33,719 nucleotides of DNA from Intrasporangium calvum. Lineage in GTDB: Bacteria; Actinomycetota; Actinomycetes; Actinomycetales; Dermatophilaceae. Shown here in pieces: positions 7,286 through 15,511 of the stretch. The stretch lies in assembly GCF_028446585.1 (NCBI RefSeq), contig NZ_JAPFQL010000030.1, positions 1-33,719 of the forward strand. The letters run 5' to 3'. The notes below the pieces were generated by a model. It saw nothing but the letters and a program-made list of their open reading frames with translations, had not been told where the DNA came from and did no database searches. Positions within the stretch are counted from its first letter, which is position 1, and each line of letters opens with the position of its first letter. A program made the position numbers and the translations under genes.

Positions 7286-8056
7286 ATGGCAGCCCAGACA
7301 TCAGGAGCGAGTGGCGACGCGAGCCGCCCATGGCAGACCCTTTCGGCAGGTTTCGAGCAGGCTCGCGCCCGTGCGGACTCCCTCGACCGGCTCGTGGAGT
7401 GGCCGGCGCAGCGCGAGCTGCTGGGCGACGTGACTGGTCTGGCCGTCTTGGACGCCGGGTGCGGGAACGGGGCCAAGGTTGCTCAACTCGCCGGCGAGGG
7501 CGCCTCGGTGGCGGTCGGAGTCGATATCAGCGGGAACTTCATCGAGACTCCACCGGACGTGGAACTCATCCAGGCCGACCTGTCGGATCTAGCTGCAGTG
7601 CCAGGCCTGTCCGGTCGCCGCTTCGACCGGATCCTGTTCCTGCAATCCTTCGGATACGCCACGGACCCCGTCCGGGCACTCCAGGTCGCCCGGAGCATGC
7701 TGACCGACGACGGTTTCATCCTGCTCACTCGGACTCAGCCGATTCGCTACGCCCTCGAACGCGCCGAGCAGAACGGCACCACCGTGGGCGAGGAGTACTT
7801 CTCCACGGAACGGTTCTCCTACAAGCACCGCAACTGGGACGACCAAGTGACGCTCACCAAGCGGCCGTACACGATGTCCGACCTGCTCAACACCTTCAGC
7901 ACCGCTGGGCTGTGGATCGAGAAGGCAGTCGAGCCTCAGATGTCACCCGAAGCGGCCGAGCGTTTCCCGGAGAAGTACGCGTCAATGAACAAGCGCCTGG
8001 TCGGCATCCTGATGTTCAAGCTGCGGCCGCTGCCCGGGTGCGGTGCTGGCCACTAG
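7286..8056 (+). CDS. Class I SAM-dependent methyltransferase
   Basis: 256 residues. VLDAGCGNGAKVAQLA (about residues 54-69) is motif I of the Rossmann SAM-binding fold, VGVDIS is the acidic motif II, and DRILFLQSFGY corresponds to motif IV. The C-terminal half, which normally binds substrate, includes TRTQPIRYALERAEQNG and KHRNWDDQVTLTKRPYTMSDLL. These resemble small-molecule methyltransferases rather than rRNA or DNA enzymes. The ATG at 7286 was chosen because the earlier in-frame codons lie in the tandem repeats. It converges with the PP2C gene 66 bp away. The substrate is unknown. Confidence 0.8.
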   Translation: MAAQTSGASGDASRPWQTLSAGFEQARARADSLDRLVEWPAQRELLGDVTGLAVLDAGCGNGAKVAQLAGEGASVAVGVDISGNFIETPPDVELIQADLSDLAAVPGLSGRRFDRILFLQSFGYATDPVRALQVARSMLTDDGFILLTRTQPIRYALERAEQNGTTVGEEYFSTERFSYKHRNWDDQVTLTKRPYTMSDLLNTFSTAGLWIEKAVEPQMSPEAAERFPEKYASMNKRLVGILMFKLRPLPGCGAGH

Positions 8057-8122
8057 GCGCACGGTCGCTCGCTCATGCCGCTTTGAGTGAGTTGCTGATC
8101 CCGATGCCGGGGTTCCCGACGT

Positions 8123-8938
8123 TTACGTTCTTGGCGCCAGTTGACAAGCGGCGATGGTCTTGTCGTCGTGGCGTTTTGCTCGAGGGAGTGCGGCGCCGTC
8201 GGGGTCCTCTTGGGCCTCCCATTGCTGGCACTGCATGAGGACGGCTGACAGTTGGTTCGGGGTGGCATGCGCGAGCGTCGCCCAGTTGTCGAGTCCCAAG
8301 TAGCCCATGGGCTTGTACGCGCCATCGGTGGCGACGACTAGCCAAGGGACGGCAGCGATTGTGAGTTGCGAGGTTATGGCGTGCTGGGCGGCGTTCGGGT
8401 CGGCCTCGGCGATCCAGTAACCACCAGGCCTGTTGCGATAGCGAATCTGCTCGGCCTGCAGTTCATGCAGTAGGCCGCGTAGCGTGTCGTCATAACCATG
8501 GCCCTCGGCGAGCCAGGTCCGGTAGGCCTTGCGCTGATCGGGAGCGACGTGGGCAAGGCGGTCATCGCGCACTGTGCCCTTGGGTGTGGCGACCTGTGAG
8601 TCTCCTAGCACGAGGAGGTCCACGGCTTCTGCGGTGGCCCTAGCGATCGCGACCGTGCTGCTTGGTGCTCGTCCGGGTATCAGGTCCAAGGCGTCGCGGG
8701 TGCGTGCGATGGCGTCTCGCAGAATCTCGGTCAGGTCGGCATCCGGAGAGGCCCGGACCAGCTGCGTGAGGCTTGCGCCGAGGGAGTCGACGTAGGTGGC
8801 GGCGGATACTCCGTGGTTCAGGAAGGCCGAGGCGCCGTCAAGGACTATGACTGCGTTGGCGGTGAGATGGACTCTGTCGTCACCATCTCCTCGGTCGGGG
8901 AGCTGGGCCGTGATGGCCCGCATCGTGGCGGTCACCAT
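8123..8938 (-). CDS. PP2C-like protein phosphatase
   Basis: 271 residues. It keeps the PP2C metal-site pattern: VIVLDGASAF (Asp34-Gly35), LLVLGDSQV (Asp113), VVATDGAYKP (Asp205-Gly206) and HDDKTIAA (Asp258-Asp259). It should dephosphorylate Ser/Thr or a small phosphorylated molecule using two metal ions, in the cytosol (no signal peptide or membrane segment). Its ATG overlaps the stop of the broken upstream gene (ATGGTGA), so the pair was translationally coupled. With that partner truncated, its expression and input signal may be lost. No kinase gene is seen in the window. Confidence 0.8.
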   Translation of the reverse strand: MVTATMRAITAQLPDRGDGDDRVHLTANAVIVLDGASAFLNHGVSAATYVDSLGASLTQLVRASPDADLTEILRDAIARTRDALDLIPGRAPSSTVAIARATAEAVDLLVLGDSQVATPKGTVRDDRLAHVAPDQRKAYRTWLAEGHGYDDTLRGLLHELQAEQIRYRNRPGGYWIAEADPNAAQHAITSQLTIAAVPWLVVATDGAYKPMGYLGLDNWATLAHATPNQLSAVLMQCQQWEAQEDPDGAALPRAKRHDDKTIAACQLAPRT

Positions 8939-9138
8939 GCATGCGGGCCCGAAAGCAGGTCAGCTGCCTGGATCTCCAAGCCGATGTACTCCGCGCGGAC
9001 AATGCCTGACCACGACACGTCGGCATCGGCTTCGCCGAAGAGCTGAGCGATATGAGAGGTCAGATAGCGAATGGCGCCAAGGGAACCGATGGCGTGAAGG
9101 CCGGCCACATGCATGATGACTCGCCCGTCGAACGTCAA
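8932..9138 (-). pseudogene. 5'-truncated gene coupled to the PP2C gene
   Basis: The last 60-odd residues of a larger protein (HVAGLHAIGSLGAIRYL ... VSWSGIVRAEYIGLEIQAADLL). The only start available is a TTG inside the integrase remnant, which is unlikely. The overlap with the PP2C ATG shows that it was a real coupled gene. The segment recalls the C-terminal part of XRE-type regulators that precede PP2C genes in other actinobacteria, but this is memory-based and unconfirmed. The break lies at about 9120-9138, where sequence on the opposite strand becomes integrase. Confidence 0.6.
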
Positions 9139-9322
9139 GGCCGTCCAGCAGATGTTGGGGCATGCGTCGGCGGCGATGACGCTCGATGTGTACGCCGGTC
9201 TGTTCGGCGACGATCTGGACGCCGTCGCGCTGGCTCTCGATGGACTTGTGCCCCCTTTGCGCCCCCTTGGGGCTCGGAGCGAGGGAGAGGAGGGGCAAGC
9301 CGATGCGGCTGACCCTGCCTGA
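9098..9322 (+). pseudogene. Tyrosine recombinase (integrase) C-terminal remnant
   Basis: From about 9122 the frame reads SNVKAVQQMLGHASAAMTLD then VYAGLFGDDLDAV. This is the end of the catalytic domain, with the LGH histidine and the nucleophilic Tyr in DVYAGL. The N-terminal domain and the first catalytic Arg are missing, and an in-frame TGA stands at 9095-9097. Its own stop (9320-9322) lies in the repeat next to the tRNA, the classic position of an island integrase. The element that carried it can no longer excise by itself. Confidence 0.8.
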
Positions 9323-9383
9323 CCTGCACAAACCTCTGGTGGGCCCCGTCGGGCTCGAACCGACGACCGGCGGATTAAAAGTC
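9318..9383 (-). repeat. att copy 3, within the intact tRNA-Lys gene
   Basis: Direct repeat of 1602-1665 (64 bp identical, 9318-9381) and of 5039-5083 (45 bp, 9339-9383). It is the attachment site at the chromosome-element boundary: right of it lies core DNA, left of it the integrase remnant and island cargo. The copies differ from each other just beyond the anticodon loop, which locates strand exchange there. Confidence 0.85.
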
Positions 9384-9412
9384 CGATGCTCTACCCACTG
9401 AGCTAGAGGCCC
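9337..9412 (-). tRNA. tRNA-Lys (TTT anticodon)
   Basis: A cloverleaf can be folded: acceptor GGGCCTC/GGGGCCC (with one G-T pair), D arm GCTCAGTGGGTAGAGC, anticodon loop CTTTTAA giving TTT, and T arm GTCGG-TTCGAGC-CCGAC. The discriminator is A, and CCA is encoded. The whole gene is intact despite use as an integration site, because the element supplies the 3' half on integration. It reads lysine codons AAA/AAG. Confidence 0.95.
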
Positions 9413-9513
9413 GTCCCCGGAAGGTCACCCAACCGGAGCACGCACGGAGTCTACGGGGTCCGGCGGCTGGCTCGAAGTGCCCCGTCTTCCCTGCCCGGGG
9501 TTAGCCTGCCGGG

Positions 9514-10125
9514 ATGAGCGAGAGCGAGCATCGCGCCCCGCGGCGGCCGGCGTTCTTCAGCCCGTCGGCGCTGGAGGCGCATGGCGGTGCCTACGATCCG
9601 ACGGAGCAGATTCACGTCGCCCACGAGACGGCGGCGGCCCTCGTTCACGCCGGCCGCGCGGCGGCCGACCCTGCCGTCACGGAGCGGCTCGTCGCGCTCG
9701 TCGACGACATCGGTCTGTCGACGCTGGCCGAGCTGTGGTCGCAGCGTCCGGCGCGTAGCCTCCCGGGGAGCCTGTGGCGCCTCTATGTGCTGCGTGAGTG
9801 GGTGCGGCGCTCGCCTGAGGACGCCAGTCGGGAGTACGCCGCGGGCATCCGTTTCACCGGCCCCAACCATGCCGTCGCGGGCGCGTCGGACCCGCCGGAC
9901 CCGGAGGGGATGAGTCGGCTGATCGACGAGATCCTGCGCGGCGTCTTCAGCGGTGACCTGGCGGTCGCCCTGGAGCGGGCCGCGGCGTTCTGTCGCGTCG
10001 TCTCCGCCGGTCGGGCGGACGTCTCGGCCGGCAGCGAGTCGGCTGAGCACGCGGCGAACCTGCTGGGGATGGCGGAGGATCTGGCGGCCTGCGCGCGTCT
10101 CTGGCGCGGGGGTTCCTTGAACTGA
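9514..10125 (+). CDS. Conserved hypothetical protein
   Basis: 203 residues, soluble, mostly helical, with no signal peptide or membrane segment. Recognisable stretches are RRPAFFSPSALEAHGG near the N-terminus, ELWSQRPARSLPGSLWRLY in the middle, and AEHAANLLGMAEDLAACARL at the end. I recall similar proteins only in related actinobacteria, without a function. It is the first core gene right of the tRNA and is followed after 17 bp by a perfect hairpin repeat that probably ends its transcript. The assigned ATG gives the usual N-terminus; no operon partner. Confidence 0.7.
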   Translation: MSESEHRAPRRPAFFSPSALEAHGGAYDPTEQIHVAHETAAALVHAGRAAADPAVTERLVALVDDIGLSTLAELWSQRPARSLPGSLWRLYVLREWVRRSPEDASREYAAGIRFTGPNHAVAGASDPPDPEGMSRLIDEILRGVFSGDLAVALERAAAFCRVVSAGRADVSAGSESAEHAANLLGMAEDLAACARLWRGGSLN

Positions 10126-10142
10126 GCCGCCCCGAAGGTGTC

Positions 10143-10172
10143 GTATGCCGCTGGGCTCGCTCAGCGGCATAC
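10143..10172 (+). repeat. Inverted pair of the GTATGCCGCTG repeat
   Basis: GTATGCCGCTG (10143-10153) and its exact complement CAGCGGCATAC (10162-10172) form an 11-bp stem with an 8-base loop, 17 bp after a stop codon. No U-run follows. It belongs to the dispersed family also seen at 20213-20232 and 26063-26136. Confidence 0.75.
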
Positions 10173-10300
10173 CTGCGCTTGGTGGGGTGGCTGGCTCGGC
10201 TGCGCCGCGGGGCTGTGGAGCGCGCTTTGGTGATCCCGAGGGGTCCATCTATCCTTGACGGGCGTCGGGTCGCGGTAGCCCCGGGTCCCAAATTCAGCCG

Positions 10301-10534
10301 CTACGAGCGGCCCTGTGCCGAGAGGCGCTCCCGGCCCGACGCAACATCCGCTGCCTCCTCTGCCCGGCACAGCAGGGCGTGGGCCTGCATGTCGACCCCG
10401 ACGGAGTAGCTCGCCCGACGCGCAGGAGTCTCGAAGCCGCAGATGTCGCACCGACCGAACATGAACCGACCCCGCTCGAAGGGGGTCCAAGAGGCAGCCG
10501 GTGCGACCGACCCGCTCTCCGCATCAGCGGCCAT
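10301..10534 (-). CDS. Small CxxC protein, possible zinc binder
   Basis: 77 residues. The middle holds GRCDICGFETPARRASYSVG, followed by DMQAHALLCRAEE. The arrangement C-x2-C with a distant H-x3-C could form one zinc site, as in small zinc-ribbon or C2HC-like proteins. The rest is low-complexity. The ATG (10532-10534) is clear and the frame's codon bias is normal for the region. It is divergent from the 61-residue gene that starts at 10629. No function is known to me. Confidence 0.6.
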   Translation of the reverse strand: MAADAESGSVAPAASWTPFERGRFMFGRCDICGFETPARRASYSVGVDMQAHALLCRAEEAADVASGRERLSAQGRS

Positions 10535-10628
10535 GGGTCCATGATGCCCCGCCTGGCGAGTGGAAGCACACTGCGGGCCCCCGGGGGCTTCGCCCCCACG
10601 AGACCGTGCGGGGATCTACTCTTGCCCC

Positions 10629-10814
10629 ATGAGCGACGAGCCAACCAACGATCTGGTCGACGGAGCGCTCGCCGACGAGATCGAGCTTGTGAGCGACCTC
10701 GTCGTCGCGGCGTCCACGAGTCCCCGGCACTTCACCCCGGAGGAGATCGACGCGCTGCTCGGAGTCAGCCGCGAGGACCGAGACGGTCCGCTCGGCAGTG
10801 AACCGGTCGGCTGA
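10629..10814 (+). CDS. Small acidic hypothetical protein
   Basis: 61 residues, strongly acidic (LVDGALADEIELVSDLVVAA; FTPEEIDALLGVSREDRD). Two short amphipathic helices are likely. FTPEEIDALLGV is a common capping motif of small helical proteins but does not define a family. It ends about 40 bp before the Pho-type operator of the next operon and is probably an independent gene. Coding is supported by codon bias and a clean start; the function is unknown. Confidence 0.55.
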   Translation: MSDEPTNDLVDGALADEIELVSDLVVAASTSPRHFTPEEIDALLGVSREDRDGPLGSEPVG

Positions 10815-10853
10815 GCGTCGGGGGGCCACGCAGTTCACCTCCGGGGTATGACA

Positions 10854-10908
10854 GGTGACACATCGGTGAACGCCGGTTTGGGACGAGGTGACCATCTGGC
10901 AATAGCAT
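10854..10908. promoter_or_regulatory. PHO-box-like operator and -10 before DUF47-pit
   Basis: On the minus strand, units beginning GTTCACC (10871-10865) and TGTCACC (10860-10854) are exactly 11 bp apart, and GGTCACC (10893-10887) lies 22 bp further, in phase. This is the 11-bp spacing of actinobacterial PHO boxes. A TAGCAT (10903-10908) suits a -10 for the plus-strand operon, so the operator covers its -35 region. Its orientation is opposite to the operon; repression rather than activation is plausible. The PhoP link is inferred. Confidence 0.55.
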
Positions 10909-10944
10909 CGTGCCGACCAACTGCCGATTGACCGGAGCACCCCA

Positions 10945-11571
10945 GTGGGCTTTCGCCTGACACCCCAGGACTCGAGCTTCTACTCCCTCTTCGCCACCTC
11001 CGCGGGACTCCTCGTCGAAGCCACGCGCGAGCTGACCAAGCTCCTCGAGGTCGCCGTTCCCGAGCGGCCCTCGATCGCCGAGCGCCTCCGAGCGCTCGAG
11101 ACCGAGGCGGACGAGGCGACGCACGAGCTGATCAAGAAGGTCAACAGCTCCTTCATCACCCCGTTCGACCGTGAGGACATCCACAACCTCGCGGCGCACC
11201 TCGACGACTGCATGGACCACATCGAGGAGGCGGCGGACCTCATCGTGCTCTACCGCATCGGCACACTTCCGGAGGGCATGGCCGAGCAGTTCCAGATCCT
11301 GTCCCGGATGGCCGAGGTCACCGCTGAGGCCATGCCCAGGCTGCGCTCCCTCCAGGACCTGCCGAGCTACTGGATCGAGATCAACCGGCTCGAGAACCAG
11401 GCCGACAACCTGCACCGCAAGATGCTGGCCGACCTGTTCAACAACAACTCCAGCCAGGACCCCATCTACATCATCAAGATGAAGGGCGTCCTCGACGGCT
11501 TCGAAGAGGCAGCCGACTCCTTCGAGAAGGTGGCCCACACGGTTGAGGGCATCGCCGTCAAGGAGTCGTGA
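10945..11571 (+). CDS. DUF47 family protein (PhoU-like Pit accessory)
   Basis: 208 residues, all-helical, in the DUF47/PhoU-like family that accompanies Pit transporters. Marks are TPQDSSFYSLFATSAGLLVE at the N-terminus, then EADEATHELIKKVNSSFITPF and DREDIHNLAAHLDDCMDHIE, with the conserved acidic residues that bind metal in PhoU-like folds. It is thought to adjust transporter activity from the cytosol. The GTG at 10945 gives the standard N-terminus. Its stop overlaps the pit ATG (TGATG at 11569-11573), so the two are translationally coupled, and both lie under the operator at 10854-10908. Confidence 0.9.
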   Translation: MGFRLTPQDSSFYSLFATSAGLLVEATRELTKLLEVAVPERPSIAERLRALETEADEATHELIKKVNSSFITPFDREDIHNLAAHLDDCMDHIEEAADLIVLYRIGTLPEGMAEQFQILSRMAEVTAEAMPRLRSLQDLPSYWIEINRLENQADNLHRKMLADLFNNNSSQDPIYIIKMKGVLDGFEEAADSFEKVAHTVEGIAVKES

Positions 11572-12569
11572 TGGACGCGCAGTTGATCGCGGTCATCGTC
11601 GTCATCGCCATCGCCCTCGCCTTCGACTACACCAACGGTTTCCACGACGCAGCCAACGCCATCGCCACGTCGGTCTCGACGCGGGCGCTCACCCCCCGGG
11701 TGGCGCTGGTCATGGCCGCCGTGATGAACCTCGTCGGCGCCTTCTTCGGCGTCAAGGTGGCCAAGACGATCGGCTCGGGCATCATCGAGGTGCCGACCGG
11801 GCCGGGCGCCTTGTGGCTGGTGGCCTGCGCCGTCCTCGGCGCGATCGGCTGGAACCTCATCACGTGGTGGTTCGGGCTGCCCTCGTCGTCATCGCACGCC
11901 CTGATCGGTGGGCTCGGCGGTGCCGCTCTCGCGGCAGGCGTGGCGGTCCAGTGGGACACGGTGCTCAGCAAGGTCGTCATCCCGATGATCCTGTCGCCCT
12001 TGGCCGGCATCATTCTGGGCTACCTGGTGATGACCGCGATTCTGTGGGCCTTCCGGCGCGCGCACCCGGGCCGGGTCAGTCGTGGCTTCCGGTGGGCTCA
12101 GACCGCCTCGGCGGCCGCCATGGCGTTCGGCCATGGGCTCCAGGACGCGGCCAAGACAGCCGGCGTCATCGTCCTGACCCTCAACATCACCGGCCACCAC
12201 GAGGGAGACAGCATCCCGATCTGGGTCCTGATGCTCTCCGCGACCTTCATCGCCATGGGCACCTACGCCGGCGGCTGGCGGATCATGCGCACGCTCGGCC
12301 GCCGGATCATCCACATGACGCCTCCCCAGGGCTTTGCAGCGGAGATGACGGCGGCGTCGATCCTCTACGTCGCCGGGATGGGCTTCGGCGCACCGATCTC
12401 GACGACCCACACGATCACCTCGGCGATCATGGGCGTCGGGGCGACCAAGCGCTTCTCGGCCGTCCGATGGGGTGTCGCCGGCAACATCGTCGGTGCCTGG
12501 GTCCTGACCTTCCCCGGCGCCGGCCTCGTCGCCGTGACGCTCTACTACATCAGCACGCTGTTCCACTGA
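11571..12569 (+). CDS. pit: Low-affinity inorganic phosphate transporter (Pit family)
   Basis: 332-residue membrane protein. The two inverted halves carry the Pit signatures: FDYTNGFHDAANAIATSV (residues about 18-35) and GHGLQDAAKTAGVIVL, with GLPSSSSHALIGG and GAPISTTHTITSAIMGVG completing the transport core. It imports metal-phosphate with protons and is used when phosphate is ample. It overlaps the DUF47 stop, confirming co-translation. A bidirectional hairpin at 12625-12656 separates it from the convergent pst operon. The length is at the short end for the family, without an extra cytoplasmic loop. Confidence 0.92.
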   Translation: MDAQLIAVIVVIAIALAFDYTNGFHDAANAIATSVSTRALTPRVALVMAAVMNLVGAFFGVKVAKTIGSGIIEVPTGPGALWLVACAVLGAIGWNLITWWFGLPSSSSHALIGGLGGAALAAGVAVQWDTVLSKVVIPMILSPLAGIILGYLVMTAILWAFRRAHPGRVSRGFRWAQTASAAAMAFGHGLQDAAKTAGVIVLTLNITGHHEGDSIPIWVLMLSATFIAMGTYAGGWRIMRTLGRRIIHMTPPQGFAAEMTAASILYVAGMGFGAPISTTHTITSAIMGVGATKRFSAVRWGVAGNIVGAWVLTFPGAGLVAVTLYYISTLFH

Positions 12570-12624
12570 GGTCATCGGCCGAGTCGGCCGAGTCGGCCTG
12601 CGAAGGCCGACAGGCCACGACAAA

Positions 12625-12656
12625 GGGTGCGGCTCCTGCTCACAGGAGTCGCACCC
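12625..12656. terminator. Bidirectional terminator between pit and pstB
   Basis: GGGTGCGGCTCCTG (12625-12638) pairs with CAGGAGTCGCACCC (12643-12656) across a CTCA loop, with one G-T pair. TTGTCGTTTGTC follows on the plus strand. It serves both convergent operons, which end 55 bp to the left and 25 bp to the right. Confidence 0.8.
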
Positions 12657-12680
12657 TTGTCGTTTGTCAGGTCGCGGCGA

Positions 12681-13457
12681 TCAGCCGAAGCGGCCCGAGA
12701 TGTAGTCCTCGGTCTGCTTCTGCGACGGGTTGTTGAAGATCCTCGTCGTGTCGTCGATCTCGACGAGGCGGCCGGGTTCGCCGGTGGCCCGCAGGTTGAA
12801 GAAGGCGGTCCGGTCGGAGACGCGGGCGGCCTGCTGCATGTTGTGGGTCACGATGACGATCGTGTAGGAGGTCTTCAGCTCGTTGATGAGGTCCTCGATC
12901 GCGAGGGTCGAGATCGGGTCGAGCGCCGAGCACGGCTCGTCCATGAGCAGCACCTGCGGCTGCACCGCGATGGCGCGGGCGATGCAGAGGCGCTGCTGCT
13001 GGCCACCGGACAGGCCGGCACCGGGCTTGCCGAGCCGGTCCTTGACCTCGTTCCAGAGGTTCGCGCCCTTGAGCGACTCCTCGACGATGCCGTCGAGGGT
13101 GCTCTTGCCGCGCACCCCGTTGAGGCGCAGGCCCGCGGCGACGTTGTCGTAGATCGACATGGTCGGGAAGGGGTTGGGCCGCTGGAAGACCATGCCGACC
13201 GTGCGCCGGACCCGGACCGGGTCCATCGAGGCGGCATAGAGGTCCTGGTCGTCGAGCATGACCTTGCCCTCGACACGCCCGCCCGGGATGACTTCGTGCA
13301 TCCGGTTGAGGGTGCGCAGGAAGGTGGACTTGCCGCAGCCGGACGGGCCGATGAAGGCCGTGACCGAGCGCGGCTCGACCGTCATCGTCACGCCCTCCAC
13401 GGCCTTGAAGTCCCCGTAGTAGACGTTGAGGTCGGTGACGTCGATTCGCTTTGCCAT
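12681..13457 (-). CDS. pstB: Phosphate ABC transporter ATP-binding protein PstB
   Basis: 258 residues, normal for PstB. The Walker A motif GPSGCGKST is at residues 37-45, and [16 protein letters not shown] is the PstB-specific Q-loop region. The signature LSGGQQQRL, Walker [14 protein letters not shown] and the switch [10 protein letters not shown] complete the ATPase. It powers PstCA import of phosphate. Starting at the ATG 13455-13457 gives [10 protein letters not shown]; 17 bp separate it from the pstA stop. It is the last gene of pstSCAB, and no phoU follows it here because the next gene is convergent pit. Confidence 0.95.
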   Translation of the reverse strand: MAKRIDVTDLNVYYGDFKAVEGVTMTVEPRSVTAFIGPSGCGKSTFLRTLNRMHEVIPGGRVEGKVMLDDQDLYAASMDPVRVRRTVGMVFQRPNPFPTMSIYDNVAAGLRLNGVRGKSTLDGIVEESLKGANLWNEVKDRLGKPGAGLSGGQQQRLCIARAIAVQPQVLLMDEPCSALDPISTLAIEDLINELKTSYTIVIVTHNMQQAARVSDRTAFFNLRATGEPGRLVEIDDTTRIFNNPSQKQTEDYISGRFG

Positions 13458-13474
13458 CGAAGTGCTTCGCTTTC

Positions 13475-14443
13475 TTACTTCTTGACGGAGCCGTAGTGGG
13501 CGACGACTCGGCCGAGGATGTTGAGCAGGAGGACGAGGATGATGAGCGTCAGTGCCGCGCCCCACATCCGTTCGGCGGCGGTGACCAGGGCGAAGTCGCC
13601 GCGGTCCTGGTTGATCATCGTCGGCAGGGTCGCCATGTTGCCGTCGAAGAGGTCGCGCTGGAAGTTCTTGGTGTAGGGGCCGAGGATCAGCAGGGGCGCG
13701 GTCTCGCCCATGACGCGGGCCAGGCCGAGCAGGATGCCGGTGACGATCCCGGAGAAGGCAGTGCGCAGGACGATCCGCACCACGGTGACCCACTTGGGCA
13801 CACCGAGCGCGTAGGACGCCTCACGCAGCTCGTTGGGGACGAGCTTGAGCATCTCTTCCGTCGACCGCACGATCGTCGGGATCATGAGCAGGACGAGGGA
13901 GAGCGAGACGGCGAAGCCGCTGCGGTCGATGCCGAACGTGGTCACCCACACGGCGTAGATGAACAGGGCCGCGACGATCGACGGCACACCGGAGAGGATG
14001 TCGACCATGAAGCTGATCGCCTTGGCGAGCCGGCCCCGGCCGTACTCGACGAGGTAGACGGCGGTGAGGATGCCGATCGGGATCGAGATGAGGGCCGTCA
14101 TCCCGGCCTGGATCAGCGTGCCCTCGATCGCGTGACGGGCGCCGCCGCCGGCGTCGTCGGAGTTGATGTTGCGCTGGTTGCCGGTCCACCAGGTCGCTTC
14201 GGTGAGCATGTGGACTCCCTGGCTGGCGACGGTCCAGAGGATCCACACCAGCGGGACCATCGCCAGGGCGAAGGCGCTCCACATGACGATGCGGGCGAGG
14301 ATGTCCTTGACGGCGCGCGCCTGGTGCGGGTTGTCCATCTCCCTCGCCGCCTGTCGGGCCGGGGGGCGGCTCGGTGGCGTCGTCGGGCCAGTGGGGGCAC
14401 CGTCGTCCGGCACGTGGTGCTCGGGGGTCGTCGTGAGGCTCAT
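13475..14443 (-). CDS. pstA: Phosphate ABC transporter permease PstA
   Basis: 322 residues. After a proline-rich cytoplasmic N-terminus (about 55 residues) come six predicted membrane helices and the permease EAA-like loop ([20 protein letters not shown]). [16 protein letters not shown] and [16 protein letters not shown] are typical of PstA. It forms the channel with PstC. The ATG at 14441-14443 overlaps the pstC stop in ATGA, so translation is coupled. The frame stays open upstream, but that part is inside pstC. Confidence 0.93.
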   Translation of the reverse strand: MSLTTTPEHHVPDDGAPTGPTTPPSRPPARQAAREMDNPHQARAVKDILARIVMWSAFALAMVPLVWILWTVASQGVHMLTEATWWTGNQRNINSDDAGGGARHAIEGTLIQAGMTALISIPIGILTAVYLVEYGRGRLAKAISFMVDILSGVPSIVAALFIYAVWVTTFGIDRSGFAVSLSLVLLMIPTIVRSTEEMLKLVPNELREASYALGVPKWVTVVRIVLRTAFSGIVTGILLGLARVMGETAPLLILGPYTKNFQRDLFDGNMATLPTMINQDRGDFALVTAAERMWGAALTLIILVLLLNILGRVVAHYGSVKK

Positions 14444-15447
14444 TCGGTGAAGGCCTTCCTGCGCTCGATGACGATGCGGGCGATGCTGTTGACGACGAAG
14501 GTGAGCACGAAGAGGACGAGCCCGGCGGCGATGTAGGCGCCGGTCTTGCTCGGGTTGCTGAACTCGGCGGCGTTGTTGGCGATCTTGGAGGCGAAGGTCT
14601 CGCCGCCGTTGAAGAGCGACCACGTCCAGTCGGTCCCGTCCGACAGCGCGGAGACGAGGAAGGTGACGGCGATCGTCTCTCCGAGTGCCCGACCGAGGGC
14701 CAGCATCGAGGCGGAGATGACGCCGGGCTTGCCGAAGGGCAGGACCGCCGTGCGGATCATCTCCCAGCGGGTGGCCCCGAGGGCGAGCGCGCCCTCCTTG
14801 TGGGCCACCGGAGTCTGGTCGAACACCTCGCGGGACAGGGCCGTGACAATCGGCAGGACCATGATGGCCAGCACGATGCCGATGAAGAAGATCGTCCCCC
14901 CGGTGATCTTGGTCGGTGCGAAGAGCGGGAACCAGCCGAAGTTGTCCTGGAGGAACTGCTCGACCGGCTTGACGAACGCCCGGAACGTCATGAGCCCCCA
15001 GAGCCCGTAGACGATGGAGGGGATCGCGGCGAGCAGGTCGACCAGCGAAGCTGCCGGCTTGCGCATCCACATCGGCGCGTACTGCGTCAGGAAGAGGGCC
15101 ACCGCGACACCGACCGGCACCGCGAGCAGCATCGCGATGGTCGAGGCCGCGACCGTCGTCCAGAGGAACTCGAGGATGCCGAACGCAGGCTTTTCACCAC
15201 CTGGCGCCCAGACGCGACTGGTCAGGAAGTTCTCGGAGTTGTTCGTCAACGCCGGGAGCGCCTGCGCGAGCAGGAAGACGGCGATGAGGGACACCATCGC
15301 GATGACGATGACGCCCGACAGGGTGGCTGCGCCGCCGAAGAGCCGGTCGCCGAGGCGCCCCGTCGAGGCGCGGTCGCCGGTCAGGGGCTTCCTGCCGTCG
15401 GGTCCGGGGAGCTCGTCTGCGGCGGAGACGCCGGTCACTGTGGACAC
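14440..15447 (-). CDS. pstC: Phosphate ABC transporter permease PstC
   Basis: 335 residues. A polar N-terminal stretch of about 40 residues precedes six membrane helices. Family marks are LLAAIPSIVYGLWGLMTF, GTIFFIGIVLAIMVLPIV and the EAA loop (EGALALGATRWEMIRTAVLP), followed by LGRALGETIAVTFLV. It pairs with PstA in the membrane. The GTG start lies 65 bp after a strong hairpin (15512-15548) that separates it from pstS, so readthrough of that hairpin should limit its expression. Confidence 0.93.
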   Translation of the reverse strand: MSTVTGVSAADELPGPDGRKPLTGDRASTGRLGDRLFGGAATLSGVIVIAMVSLIAVFLLAQALPALTNNSENFLTSRVWAPGGEKPAFGILEFLWTTVAASTIAMLLAVPVGVAVALFLTQYAPMWMRKPAASLVDLLAAIPSIVYGLWGLMTFRAFVKPVEQFLQDNFGWFPLFAPTKITGGTIFFIGIVLAIMVLPIVTALSREVFDQTPVAHKEGALALGATRWEMIRTAVLPFGKPGVISASMLALGRALGETIAVTFLVSALSDGTDWTWSLFNGGETFASKIANNAAEFSNPSKTGAYIAAGLVLFVLTFVVNSIARIVIERRKAFTE

Positions 15448-15511
15448 GTCAGACCTTTTCGTTCGGGGTGGGGGCGTTCGGGGTGCGGACGCTCGGGTGC
15501 GGACATGCCGG

